A stretch of 64,000 nt of DNA from positions 3,401,293-3,465,292 of the forward strand of contig JAAOOA010000086.1 in NCBI GenBank assembly GCA_012861695.1. Direction: 5' to 3'. Below the pieces are notes generated by a model, which worked only from the letters and a program-made list of their open reading frames with translations, was not told where the DNA came from and ran no database searches. Of the stretch, positions 44,056-57,596 are shown piece by piece; within the stretch, counting starts at the first letter, position 1; each line of letters begins with the position of its first letter. Position numbers and translations under genes: made by a program. The stretch comes from Trematomus loennbergii. Lineage: Eukaryota; Chordata; Actinopteri; Perciformes; Nototheniidae.

Positions 44056-46239
44056 AATCAGTGTGAAAAGGATTCCGACAATGTTGCTCTCCACTTTGGT
44101 CTTCGTTATAGTTTTGTTGTGGATCAATTTGGGTTGGATCAAGTCTACATTCACTCATTCACATATATTCATACAGAGGCAGAGCTGCCATACAAGGTGC
44201 CATTGGGAAAACTGACATTCACAAATCGCCTGTCCTGGGCTAAATATCTTCCTCAACATATTGACTATCTATAGTCTTAGATCTACCAGCCCACTTTTTG
44301 AATACAGACGACAGATCACTTCTGTCTGATGGTATGGAGGGTTATTTTTCACACACACAGGCTAAGAAAGTAAGTGACAGCCAACCAGTGGCTGTAGCCT
44401 TTGCGGTGCGTTCAAGTGTAACTATTTGGCCAAGATGCACGCAACATGGAGAGTTTTGAGGGGTGAACCCTCTAACTTTGTTGCCGCTAGTTCTTTGACG
44501 TCTGTTTGGTGTATCTGGTCTTTACCGACACATATAGTTAGTAAGTTAGTATAGTAAGTTAGTATATTTCCTCGTTGACATTTTGATTTTTGTGTCTTCT
44601 ACTTCACTCTCTTGATCACTTCAAATCAGCACTTTCTACCAAAAGAGGGAAACCACTTACGTAAGTTAATGTATGCAAAAATCGCCATGACTGAAGGATG
44701 AACTTTAACTTAATCTGCAGTCACATTCAAAATGTAACCCCTTCTACAGACAAGAAAGCTGTTTGTTTTTCTTTAAGCTTCCTAAAACATTTTAACTCAC
44801 TTTTAATGTTTTACAACTCAACAGTGATCACTTCATCAGCTTCAGTTGAAAGAGAAAAAACGTTTCTGTTCAGCAGAGTGAGCTGTTAACAGCTGTTCAT
44901 TCAGACGCTGTTACACAACAGCTGATGGTGCAATATGGCTGCCAGAAGGTGCGTTTCATTACCTTCACATACTGTACACAGAGAGCAGATTGTACAGGAA
45001 GATGGACGTTTTCAACTACTAAATGAAATAATATGTTTGAAGAAAAGATCTAAACTTTTCAAAATTCTTTAGGGATTTAAAAAATAAATGATTGTTTCTC
45101 GCATCACCTTTATATGTCTCAAGTTCAATTTACCAAACCTAATGTAAAGGCCAAAAAAACACATGTGTAAGATGAGTTTTGTAAGGACAGGTCTAAGAAC
45201 TGCAGACGCACCGATCTATCGGCCTGTGACCAGATTTGGAAGATTTTCAACGAACACGATGCTGTGGCAGCCAAATTTGGTTCATGACACACACTCTTTG
45301 GTGAAGACAGTAACTGTCACAGCCACACACACACAACAACTCTAAAAAACCACTAGCAACTCATTCTGCAACTTAGTTATACCGTCAAGGTAAAACAAAA
45401 AAATATACACTTAAATACAGTAGACATGCCTACGGGAGCAATACATATTATAATGCGATGCGGCTCAGAGTAATGGCAGTGAGCACTTCACTCTCTGTCA
45501 GGAGGTGAAGGGCAGGCAGGAGGACGCTGGGAGATAATATAATATAAAACACACATTAACATTCTTGTAAATGGATACTGAAAAATAAATAGATTTTTGT
45601 TGATATTTAAATGCATATAGTTTACAAATGAAGTAGTTGACTCTCTGTAATAGGCCTACATACACAGAGAGGATTGTTATTATTTTCTCATCATGGTAAT
45701 ATTGTTAAACTCAATGACCAGGAAGTGGATAATGGAAAGGTGTCCGAGGAACAGTCATTTCTGGGTTAGGTGTTTAGGACTCAGCCAATAACCAAAGGTC
45801 ATGTTACCAGAACAAATACAATCAACTATTTGGGAACAATTTCACAGACTTTCTGGAAAGGTTCTGCGGAAAAATATGGTGTTATTGGACATTCAAGGTT
45901 AAAAAAGACATTTTTTCTCCTGGGGATGTTTTTCATTTTTGATTTACAAGTTCCAATGACATGAAGACTGAAGTTTGTCCATTGGTCAATAGTAGAAGTG
46001 TTGGGTTTTGTTGCAGTTCCATCTTTTTACGTGTTTGCATGGAAGACAGCCTTATGCAGGACCTTACATATTTACTGTAGTGTAAAACAATTTACAATTT
46101 AAACACATTTTCCCATGAAGTACACAATTATAAACACTGATCATCACATATAATACTGCAGATAAAATTGTCCTTATCACCTTTTCTGATCAAAAAGTAT
46201 AATATTTAAATGTTGAGGGTCCTGCAACACTCTCAATGC
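44056..46239. other. About 2.2 kb without a recognisable gene or repeat
   Basis: Short frames of up to 75 codons have no known motif. A small (AGTTAGTA)n-like cluster sits at 44535-44570. Confidence 0.4.
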
Positions 46240-46337
46240 TTTCATATTAGGGATGTGCATCTCTACAGACAGCCAAAAGTGTGCAAGTGTCACTTTACTC
46301 GTCTTTTTCTTGTTGTTTTTTTTCTCACGCTGCGCCT

Positions 46338-46397
46338 CCCCTGAAGCTCTCTGGTGCCCCCCAGGGGAGGCGCGCCTCACACTTTGAAAACCGCTGC
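46338..46397 (-). repeat. Orphan Charlie-type hAT end
   Basis: Read on the minus strand it begins CAGCGGTTTTCAAAGTGTGA and continues 'ggcgcgcctcccctgg', a Charlie-like hAT terminus. No partner end or TSD is found within the surrounding element. Confidence 0.55.
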
Positions 46398-46403
46398 ACC
46401 AGA

Positions 46404-46545
46404 CGATGCGATATGATACAATACGATACGATACGATTCAATACGATACGATTCAATACGATACGATTCACCCTGTTGCGATACAGATCGATACGATTTG
46501 ATTCAACATTATGCGATTCGGGGCGATACGATGCGATTCAACACA
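46404..46545. repeat. Degenerate tandem repeat of gatacgattcaatac
   Basis: Several 15-20 bp variants of 'gatacgattcaatac' in a row. It lies inside the hAT and may be an expansion of its subterminal binding motifs. Confidence 0.8.
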
Positions 46546-47151
46546 ATGCAAAAATAATGATACAATTCAATATGGTACGACAGAGGATTTTGTTTTATTC
46601 CTTATATGCAGCAAATCATAAATTAACAAAAAAGTGCTTTACATATTTGGTTCTCTCTACTAGTGCATCCCACTATGCTGTTTCTTTTTTACCTTAAAAA
46701 AACACTTGGACACTTGGACCTTTCACAAACAGGCCTTTTCACAAGTGTAGTAGTGTTCTCTGTCTCCAGAGTACAGTGCAATGTTATAACACCTCACAGT
46801 TAAACAATTTAAGGATGCATTGCCCATGATTAACAATGTGCAAAATAACAACTACCATAGTGCAATGCACACATACAGCTGCCAGCCTGATGTGCTTAAC
46901 ACTCATTCATAGGCTAACTCACCAGTGAGCAGAAAGCAGTGGTTTCTATATGAACAATAAAGAATACAAATAACCTTTCACAAACAGGTATTTCAGAACT
47001 GCTTACAATTGTAAGGAAGACATTTAAACTATTATTGCCAGTCACAGGCTGTTGTAAACTAAACACCACTCTCACTGACAGAACACCTCACTGAGTGATT
47101 TCACTCATATGTCTAACTTTCAGGTTTCTCTTTTCAGCCGCAGACCCCATG

Positions 47152-47385
47152 TCACCTCTTTATGTGCGTCGCTAAGTTCCTCGTACTACTTGTGTACTTT
47201 AAAGCAGCACGGCATCGTTTACAATTTGCGCGCGATTTTTCAAGTTGTCCGTCTTTCTTGTAAAATCCGAAGTGTTGCCAAACGTTTGATTTGTAGGTAT
47301 TTTTCGGTGCGCTGTGTTTCTCTTTCTCCTCGACTTCCATGTGTGGTGATAACTGAGACTCTCGGCCTCCGTAGTGGCGAAGCAA
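47152..47385 (-). pseudogene. hAT transposase BED zinc-finger exon, broken in the last His motif
   Basis: The frame reads 'KSNVWQHFGFYKKDGQ', then 'ANCKRCRAALKYTSSTRNLA' and 'THIKR' before TGA, directly followed by a His codon. BED fingers have aromatic W..F at the start, CxxC, then H-x(3-5)-H or C. Here the stop sits between the two His, so an Arg codon CGA to TGA change is likely. It would have been the DNA-binding N terminus of the transposase. The rest of the protein is absent. Confidence 0.82.
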
Positions 47386-47602
47386 AGATCAAAGATCGTC
47401 TCTGCTGAGTGCTGACAGGATGAGAGGATATTATATGAATGAATCGTTTTTTTTGCCGATGCAAAGATGCTACAATCGATGCATCCCGAGTTCAACCCAA
47501 ACTGTAGCCGATGTGCACTCTTTCAACCGGTGCACTCACATCTTGAACGTTTATGCTGGTGCACCAATGCGAATCGGTGAATCTTAACATCCCTATTTCA
47601 TA

Positions 47603-48660
<1,058 letters not shown>

Positions 48661-48775
48661 GTAAAGAGGCCCTATTCTGCTTTTGGGGGAGTTTTCCCTT
48701 TCCTGTAGTATGTTATAGAGGTTTGGGTGCATGTAAATGGTCTGCAAAGGCTAAAATCCCTGTGTTCCCTCCCAT
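48661..48775 (+). repeat. Left end of a common fish repeat (aaagaggccctattctgc)
   Basis: 'aaagaggccctattctgct', then 'gttttccctttcctgtagta', then 'tgcatgtaaatggtctgc' resembles a frequent TTAA-type fish MITE end. Its other end is not found. The L2 fragment follows directly. Confidence 0.45.
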
Positions 48776-48963
48776 ACACACCTACATCGGACTCCTTTGT
48801 TTACTTACGCAATGCTGCAGCACGTGTACTAACCAGAGTTCGGAAAAGGGACCACATTACTCCTGTTCTGGCTGCCTTACACTGGCTCCCTATAGAACAC
48901 AGGATAGAATTTAAAATTCTTCTTCTCGCTTACAAAGCCCTTAATGGGCAGGCGCCATCTTAC
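48776..48963 (+). pseudogene. L2-type LINE fragment (C-terminal ORF2)
   Basis: The frame reads 'LRNAAARVLTRVRKRDHITP', then 'VLAALHWLPIEHRIEFKILL' and 'YKALNGQAPSYLK', the same region as 18170-18350 of the better L2. It is cut at the right by the TTAA end at 48968. Confidence 0.8.
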
Positions 48964-48967
48964 CTTA

Positions 48968-50330
48968 AAGGAGAGGTGTCATGGCCATTTCCACTGATCA
49001 TAATTCCATTGTTGAGGTATACTAAAATAGATTTATACTGTGCATTTTTCCAAACTCACATTGGTTTCTCATACAGCATCTCTGTAAACTACTTGTATTC
49101 ACTGAATTTCACTCTCTGCCTTTAACGGAACGGATGGACGAAATATATATGTTTTGTAATAGATATACTGGCAGGATGAGTATAAACTGAGATTTAAAGT
49201 GTCGTAACCAATGATGAATGTGGGCGTGTCCTATTCAGTTTTTTTTCGAAATCGAAGGGTTAAAAACACTTACGTCATATAACTTTTTGTTGAAATGAGT
49301 TACAGCCTTTACACTTGGAACACACATGACAGCCCACAACCTTTTACAGACTGTACAAAAAAATCGTACGTTTTTGCAAATACGGCTCAATAGCGCCCCC
49401 TATTGTGCGGTAGTCACATATAGTTTCTCTGAGCTACCCGAATCTTGACACAGACATTACTCATGGAATTGCGGACATATTTCAAAATGGCTTCCATTAG
49501 CCCCTCCCCCCCATAAAGTCGGCGTTATTCATGCATTTTAAGCACATTTTTGACTGACTCCAAACTTCTCGCATATAGTTTTCCCGATATTCACGAAACG
49601 CTGTATACACATTGCTATTATGATGGCACACATATATTTCAAATTGCTTTTCATTAGCCCCGTCCACCAGAAAAATGGCAATTTTGAAAGATGGCCGTTT
49701 TTCATGCATTTTGAGCATATTTTTGCACACTGCTCGCAGGGAAATGATCGGTAAAATTCCACTCCAGGACAAATTCAGCCCATATCCACAGCCATGCTAA
49801 ATTGGGAATAAAAAAGTTGCTAGCTCAATCGGGGCGGTCGTAAGCTAACAGAGAATATACAATTTTTTACGATTTACATGTCGCAAATTACTCCAAACTA
49901 CTCGCATATGGTTGTTCCAATATGCACGAGACGTTGTATACACATTGCTCTTATGATTGCGGACATCTTTCAAATTGCCTTCCATTTGGCCCGGCCCTCA
50001 GAAAGTCGGCCATTTTGAAAAATTTGGAGTTTTCATGCCTTTTCCGCACATTTTTGCAAAGGCCTCCAAGGGAAATGGCCGGGACAAGTTCAGCCCATAT
50101 CCAATGCGATGCTACATTGCGAAGGAATAGTCAGTCGCTCGAACGGGGAGCTCACAGGCTAGAATGTACCATTTTCCAACATGTAGATGTCAGACGCACG
50201 CACGCACGCACGCCACACACAGGACTTGCGCGCGTCTGCTTGACGCCGGGACGACCGGCGACCCTCCCCGACAGGCGCTCGGACGCGAAGGCCCGCCCAC
50301 AACTGCGTGCACGTCTGTGACCGCAGTTTT
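48968..50330. mobile_element. TTAA element end (as at 20248) plus internally repeated region
   Basis: The TTAA at 48964-48967 is followed by aggagaggtgtcatggcc and about 160 bp matching 20248-20400. Further in, a motif 'aaattgc(t/c)ttccatt(a/t)g(g/c)cc' followed by 'tttcatgc(a/c)tttt..gcacatttttg' recurs near 49486, 49640 and 49972, so the interior has irregular repeats of about 155 and 330 bp. It ends in a GC-rich stretch with (ACGC)n at 50196-50212. No right terminus is found. Confidence 0.55.
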
Positions 50331-50399
50331 AATTTAAGATATTTTAGATATTTTAGCTATTCCAGAAATGGGGTTTTTTGGTTGGTTCTTTCTTTTTTG

Positions 50400-50931
50400 G
50401 TTACGGTGATCTTCTACAGTACATTGTTGTTTACTGTGATTATCTACAGTACATTGTTGGTTATTGTGAATATCTACAGGACATTGTTGGTTACTGTGAT
50501 TATCTACAGTACATTGTTGGTTATTGTGAATATCTACAGTACATTGTTGGTTACTGTGATTATCTACAGTACATTGTTGGTTATTGTGAATATCTACAGG
50601 ACATTGTTGGTTACTGTGATTATCTACAGTACATTGTTGGTTATTGTGAATATCTACAGTACATTGTTGGTTACTGTGATTATCTACAGTACATTGTTGG
50701 TTATTGTGAATATCTACAGGACATTGTTGGTTACTGTGATTATCTACAGTACTTTGTTGGTCACTGTGATTATCTACAGTACTTTGTTGGTCACTGTGAT
50801 CTTCTACAGTACATTGTTGGCTACTGTGATTATCTACAGTACATTGTTGGTTACTGTGATTATCTACAGTACATTGTTGGTCACTGTGATTATCTACAGT
50901 ACATTGTTGGTTACTGTGATTTTCTACAGTT
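50400..50931. repeat. 30-bp minisatellite with a 120-bp higher-order period
   Basis: About 17-18 copies of tactgtgattatctacag plus tacattgttggt. In the centre the monomers alternate in a fixed order of four (gaatatctacagGaca, gattatctacagtaca, gaatatctacagtaca, gattatctacagtaca), so the true repeating unit is 120 bp, copied almost without change. Since 30 is divisible by three, several frames stay open (217 and 189 codons); these are not genes. Confidence 0.97.
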
Positions 50932-50939
50932 GGGACGTT

Positions 50940-51234
50940 ACTACTGATATTTTAAAGTAACTCCAGAGGTACTGTAATATTTGGTTGGAAACACGGTATT
51001 ATACTCTAAAATAGTATACAGTCATTTACTGTGCACAAACACTGTAAGTAACTGGATTTCACAGCCATTTTTTACAGTGCATATATCAGGCTATAACTAA
51101 AGTAGTATTGATAATATAGTAACGTTACTGGCAGGACTGTTGATACTGATCCATAACAGAAACTAATGCGCAAGTATCAGCCGTATCTCGCGTTACCTAA
51201 TGCAACTCCACACTACGTCTTACGGTGCTGTACC
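50940..51234. other. No gene; minisatellite flank
   Basis: Contains 'cagccattttttacagtgc', a motif common in fish MITEs that carry actgtaa repeats. The minisatellite may have grown inside such an element. Confidence 0.4.
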
Positions 51235-51328
51235 GGAGGGGAGAGAGAGAGGAGCGAAGGGGGGGGGAGAGAGAGAGGAACGAAGGGGGGATAGAGAGAG
51301 AGCAGCGAAGGGGGGGAGAGAGATGTAA
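51235..51328. repeat. Purine-rich tandem repeat, about 27-30 bp unit, 3 copies
   Basis: Repeats of gaagggggggagagagagag with single-base changes. Strongly purine on one strand, a pattern able to form triplex structures. Confidence 0.85.
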
Positions 51329-52410
51329 TACGGTTTCCTGATAAACGTTTTGTTTGATAGGCCTCAGCTGTGGAGAGTATGTGCTGCAGGGAGGTGGATG
51401 CACCTCGCACAACGCACCCAGGAACAAAAGCTAGCTCCGGTCCTTTTCCTGTTAGGGAAACTGTGGACTCGATGTCCTGACAGGCTGGAGTTTGTGCAAC
51501 CTGCACAAACACAATAGCTCACCATGATTAAAAATTGTGAAATGCAATGTAAAATTACCGAAAAAATACCAGCTCACTAAATCACAACCGCTCAAACCAA
51601 CTACCAACTACTACCGCGGATTGGGCAGACAAGGAGTCCGAGAAAGTTGCTCCCCCATGTGACGTAATATGACGCGTTTGACGTAGGACGTTAAAAAAAA
51701 ACAGGAGCAAAACGGCTCCTTTCCCCTCTGAATTCCTGCCGTTATGTCTCGTAAAACATATCAAACCCTGCATTGACTTTTTTAATTGTAATTTTCAGGC
51801 AAGGTTAAGCATAAATCTAGTAAAACAAAAAACCTGCAAGTTGCTCTTTAAAGAAGATAACAAGTAACCCAACAATAAAATTAAAACAATTGAAACTTTA
51901 AGATATAGAAAATGATTTACATGAAATCTTGATATACCAAAACACTAGGTGCAGTATACTATTGCAAAGTACTTGGAATAATAAAATAAAATAAAATATG
52001 TGCAGTGTTGTTATGGAAGTGGATGTGAGGTAGCTTGTATACAAATGTGCAAAATATTTGGAGGGTTGTGAGGAACAGGCAATACATAAATGAAATAAAT
52101 AAAAAAAAGATATTGTTTGCCTAGTTTGCATTATTTCTTCTCGATAGTTATTCTGTGTTGAACTTCTCCTTTTCCTCACTCTCCCACTAGATGTTAAATA
52201 TCACACATTTCTGGCACATGTGCGTAAAATAAATGCACTATTTAGCTCTAATACATTTTTTAATTGGATAACATTTCTCAGTTAGCCTTCCAGAAACACC
52301 TTTAGCCCCTAAAAGTAGCCGGATTTACTCCACATGTGTTGTATTTAATCTGTAATGTGACCTTTGATACTGATGATGTAGGACTTTCTTGTTCTCTGCA
52401 GTACTACAGT
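51329..52410. other. No gene seen
   Basis: Mixed then AT-rich sequence. No motif recognised. Confidence 0.4.
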
Positions 52411-52437
52411 GTGTGTGGGTGTGTGTGTGTTTGTGTG
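52411..52437. repeat. Left half of a (TG)n tract split by a hAT
   Basis: TG-rich run ending with the left TSD of the hAT. It continues at 53365. Confidence 0.9.
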
Positions 52438-53364
52438 TAGGGATGGGTATCGTTAAGATTTTAACGGTACTACTACTTTTATCGATACCGCTTATCGGTC
52501 CGGTCTTTTAACGGTACTCTTATCGGTTCTTTTGGAGAAAAAAAAAGGTAAACTAACTAAAAAATTGTGAACAAAACTAACATTGCTTTTTATTTAAATT
52601 AAATACATAATATTTCACATCAAAAGAAACAACAATGTTTTAACAAATCGTATTAAATAATCTGATGACAGAACTGTAAACAGAATAGCTGAAACTTTAA
52701 CAAAATAAATAGCTCAGTTACCTCTAATCATTAACCCATGTTTATATAATTGAGTTTACTCCGTGTGTTGCTGCTAGCATACATAACACCTGACGTGGAA
52801 AAGTTACTCGTGGATGGGGCTACAGAGCTACTAGAAAGACAGTCGAAAACGGTGCATTTCTCCGTCTGAATGTGGTGCACTTTAGCTAAATGTTTCGACA
52901 AATTGCTCGTGTTACCGCCCTTACATGCTAAACTCTTATTGCACTTTTGGTAACGAGCATTGTCCACATCGAGACGAGACGGGTAAAGTTTAACCACACC
53001 TCGGAGCGCGTTCTCTCACATCCGTGTGTGTGTGTTGCTGCATGTAGCAGCTGCGTGTGTGTAAACTGCCCCGCCCCCTCGCCAGCAGGCGGGGGAGAGA
53101 GATCTCTCGTCTGGATTGGAAAGATCGAAAATACAAAAAATAATCATAGACGCATTTTGCAGTCTTATCGCATATTAGAAACGGAGTTGGCGACACTAAA
53201 ACTGCAATATAATGTTTGTGTAGCAATAATACATATGACATATATTTTTTACATGTCTCCAGTACCGATAAAAAGACCGATAACGTTGGAGCTTAACGGT
53301 ACAACGGTCTTAAATAATTCAGCCCCGGGGCCCGTTTAATACCGGGGCTCGGTACCCATCCCTA
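52438..53364 (-). mobile_element. hAT element (927 bp), TSD tttgtgtg, inside a TG microsatellite
   Basis: The TSD TTTGTGTG lies at 52430-52437 and 53365-53372. The ends are TAGGGATGGGTATCG and GGTACCCATCCCTA, an inverted pair. Many 'cggtac' and 'ttatcggt' motifs lie near both ends. One BED-finger exon is retained on the minus strand; the catalytic region is gone. Confidence 0.95.
52734..52997 (-). pseudogene. hAT transposase BED zinc-finger exon, first Cys lost
   Basis: The frame reads 'SRLDVDNARYQKCNKSLACK', then 'GGNTSNLSKHLAKVHHI'. The GGNTSNL.+HL...H pattern is a BED finger. The expected CxxC is YQKC here, so the first zinc ligand is replaced by Tyr. The preceding 'SEVWLNF' of the domain is in another frame, indicating a frameshift. 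The product would be the N-terminal DNA-binding part; nothing else of the transposase is present. Confidence 0.8.
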
Positions 53365-55605
<2,241 letters not shown>

Positions 55606-55712
55606 CACCATGGATCTAAAAAGAGAACTGGATACAGCTGGAGGTGAGGCCCCGTTCATTCCTATGAAAGCTGCTCAGTAGTGGATGAAGCCAAAATGGC
55701 CTGACTCTAAAG
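55606..55712 (+). repeat. Dispersed repeat shared with 8983-9069
   Basis: 'accatggatctaaaaagaga' followed by 'gaggccccgttcattcctat' and 'gctcagtagtggatgaagcc', matching the shorter copy at 8983. Class unknown. Confidence 0.55.
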
Positions 55713-56158
55713 TACAAAAATACCCGGATCTTGTGGGATCTGAGCCCATAAAGCATTCGCACATGTGTTTTCCTCAAGCCTTGCTAGATTCAGCTTTTAG
55801 AGCATTTGACAACGTTTACACACACACACACTATGTGACACATGTGTCTGGTGTTATGCATGATGAATAAACAACACAAAATAGAGAGTTTTCTCGTCTT
55901 TTAGATACATCTAATATTGCAATTCTCCATATATTAATTCATATCTAATCTAAATAATTCATGAATGGTACTGGACCATTGCTTTCAGGTATGATAACAT
56001 AACTTCCCAACAGTACAGAGTACAACATCAATCACGACACTAATGATTTCATGATATTAGATAAGCTATGGACTTTTAAAGGTGGTGGAGTGTGTAGGAG
56101 AGAAACTCCCTCTGGAGGGAACTTTGGGATTTTAGCCTTTGTAGACCATTTGCATGCA
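55713..56158. other. No gene seen
   Basis: AT-rich sequence without recognised content. Confidence 0.4.
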
Positions 56159-56471
56159 TAAAAACCGGTACCACTTTAAGATAAGACTACCCTTATAAAG
56201 GGTTTACGAATAGTTTGTAATTCATGTATTAATTAGGTTGTGAACACTTTATAAATCATTAATAAGCTTTTATAAGACATGAGATAAACAAGGCGACTGT
56301 GACCGGTTGCTTGCCAAATAGTGAGCCCACATGTATCTGTACTGCTAAGCCTTATATTGGCTACTTAGCTTACTTCGTCTTCTTCATCAGCCAGCATTTT
56401 TGGTATCTGTTGTTCACTGAGTTGATTGCCCACCCCCTTCCATCTGGATGTTTCTTGGCATCTCTTATGAC

Positions 56472-56711
56472 CATTTATGAATGAGTTACTAACATTTATA
56501 ACTGCCAAAAGGGAGCCTTGTAAAGTGTAAAACACATTCCCATTTATTAATGAGTCACAACCATTTATAATTGGTAAAAGGGAGCCTTATTGTAAAGTGT
56601 GAAACACATCACCATCTATTGATGAGTCACTAACATTTATAACTACTGAAAGGGTGCGTTGTTTTTAAGTTTAATACATGTCCATTTATGAATGAGTTAT
56701 AACATTCACGC
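56472..56711. repeat. 70-bp tandem repeat, about 3.4 copies, inside the left arm
   Basis: Units begin at 56472, 56541, 56613 and 56683 with 'catttat(g/t)aatgagt(t/c)a', followed by 'aaaagggagcct' and 'gtaaagtgt(a/g)aaacaca'. A single related unit lies in the right arm near 62880-62965. Possibly expanded transposase-binding sites. Confidence 0.85.
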
Positions 56712-56936
56712 TGACCTAATACACATTTTTCACCTGAAATGCAAAGTAAGATGCAAAAGAGCCAAGCAAAACATTTTATTCACACATGAAGAAAATCAGG
56801 ACTCAAAGTAATGACTGTTTAGTATGACTGATACACATATTTAAACATAAAAGCTTTTCTCAGACATAAATGAAAGACTTGGTAAGACATAATGGTACTC
56901 AGACTGGAAAGGCTTTGTGTATATCCTTGAACAAGC

Positions 56937-57362
56937 GTCCAAACAGTCCATCAGGGTGAGCAGAGCCAAGCCAAGATGACCATTCAAGACCCTTGAGGTG
57001 TTCCTCCAACAAACTCTCTGTACGGTTTCCTCTCAGTCTACGGACATGTCCTTTGACGGTTGACCTAGCTTTCATTATGTTGGGTATGACTGCCAGTCTG
57101 GGGGTTCACAAACCTCCTGCTGTGGTTTATGATGTAGTGGTTGCACCCCATGTTACTCAACACTCTCCTGTATGCCCTCCACTCATCACTAATAAAGCTA
57201 CTTCCTGACTTAACATGCCGTCTAATCAGAGGGACAAGGTGGCATCTTGATCGTTTCTCCACTAGTTTCAACACTAGTCTCCGCCTTTTGTCTTTGACTC
57301 CCATCATTCCGAAGACCCATTTCTTCCTTCTCCAGGTATGTCCAAAGCGTCCACGTGCATAC
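56937..57362 (-). pseudogene. Merlin-type (ISXO2-like) transposase, C-terminal exon
   Basis: After a plausible acceptor (tttttgttag on the minus strand), the frame reads 'RGRFGHTWRRKKWVFGMMG', then 'CHLVPLIRRHVKSGSSFISD', 'EWRAYRRVLSNMG' and 'YIINHSRRFVNPQTGSHTQH' plus 'NES'. The SDEWRAY box holds the second catalytic Asp, and the HT..(I)ES box the third acidic residue, of the IS1595/Merlin DDE domain. Immediately after NES a small deletion creates a stop and frameshift. The remaining C terminus reads on in another frame ('STVKGHVRRLRGNRTESLLE' to 'DIHKAFPV' and a stop). The first catalytic Asp and N-terminal exons are not visible next to it; the nested insertions lie upstream. Confidence 0.85.
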
Positions 57363-57492
57363 TAACAAAAAATAAATCATAACATCATCTTAGTTAACAA
57401 CAAAATGCACACAAATTACAGTGAAAATTGTTGCACATCATGTTTCAAAATGCCATACTTTTTTATCAGGTGCATTGTATAACATCATTTAA
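57363..57492. other. Merlin-like element, intron part
   Basis: AT-rich sequence between the transposase exon and the TTAA of the piggyBac-like fragment. Confidence 0.4.
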
Positions 57493-57596
57493 TCTGTTAA
57501 GCCCCAAGCCTGTTTTTCAGGTCTCAGGCTCGAAAATGACATTCCCAGAACAAATGACTATATCTTCACTTCTAAAAGGGGGCCATTAATAATCTT

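Larger units (their letters stand above)
46248..47594 (-). mobile_element. hAT element (1,347 bp), TSD tttcatat, with BED exon
   Basis: The TSD TTTCATAT lies at 46240-46247 and 47595-47602. The ends are TAGGGATGTGCAT and the inverse (..acatcccta). A minus-strand BED-finger exon lies near the right end. It also holds an orphan end of a different hAT (46338-46397) and a degenerate GATACGATTCAATAC tandem array. The transposase core is missing, so it is non-autonomous. Confidence 0.93.

Noticed and set aside
49497..49772. 91-codon minus-strand frame with several Cys
   Set aside because: Lies in the irregular internal repeats of the TTAA element, and the Cys spacing does not fit a known finger.
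50400..50931. Regular repeats considered as a CRISPR array
   Set aside because: Units are contiguous with no unique spacers, and the window is plainly from a vertebrate nuclear genome.
50307..50960. 217-codon and 189-codon open frames of repetitive hydrophobic sequence
   Set aside because: They run entirely over the 30-bp minisatellite. A unit length divisible by three without stops keeps several frames open at once, so this is an artefact and not a membrane protein.
57141..57365. Plus-strand frame over the Merlin transposase exon
   Set aside because: Shadow of the minus-strand transposase, which carries the diagnostic SDEWRAY and NHS..FV motifs.
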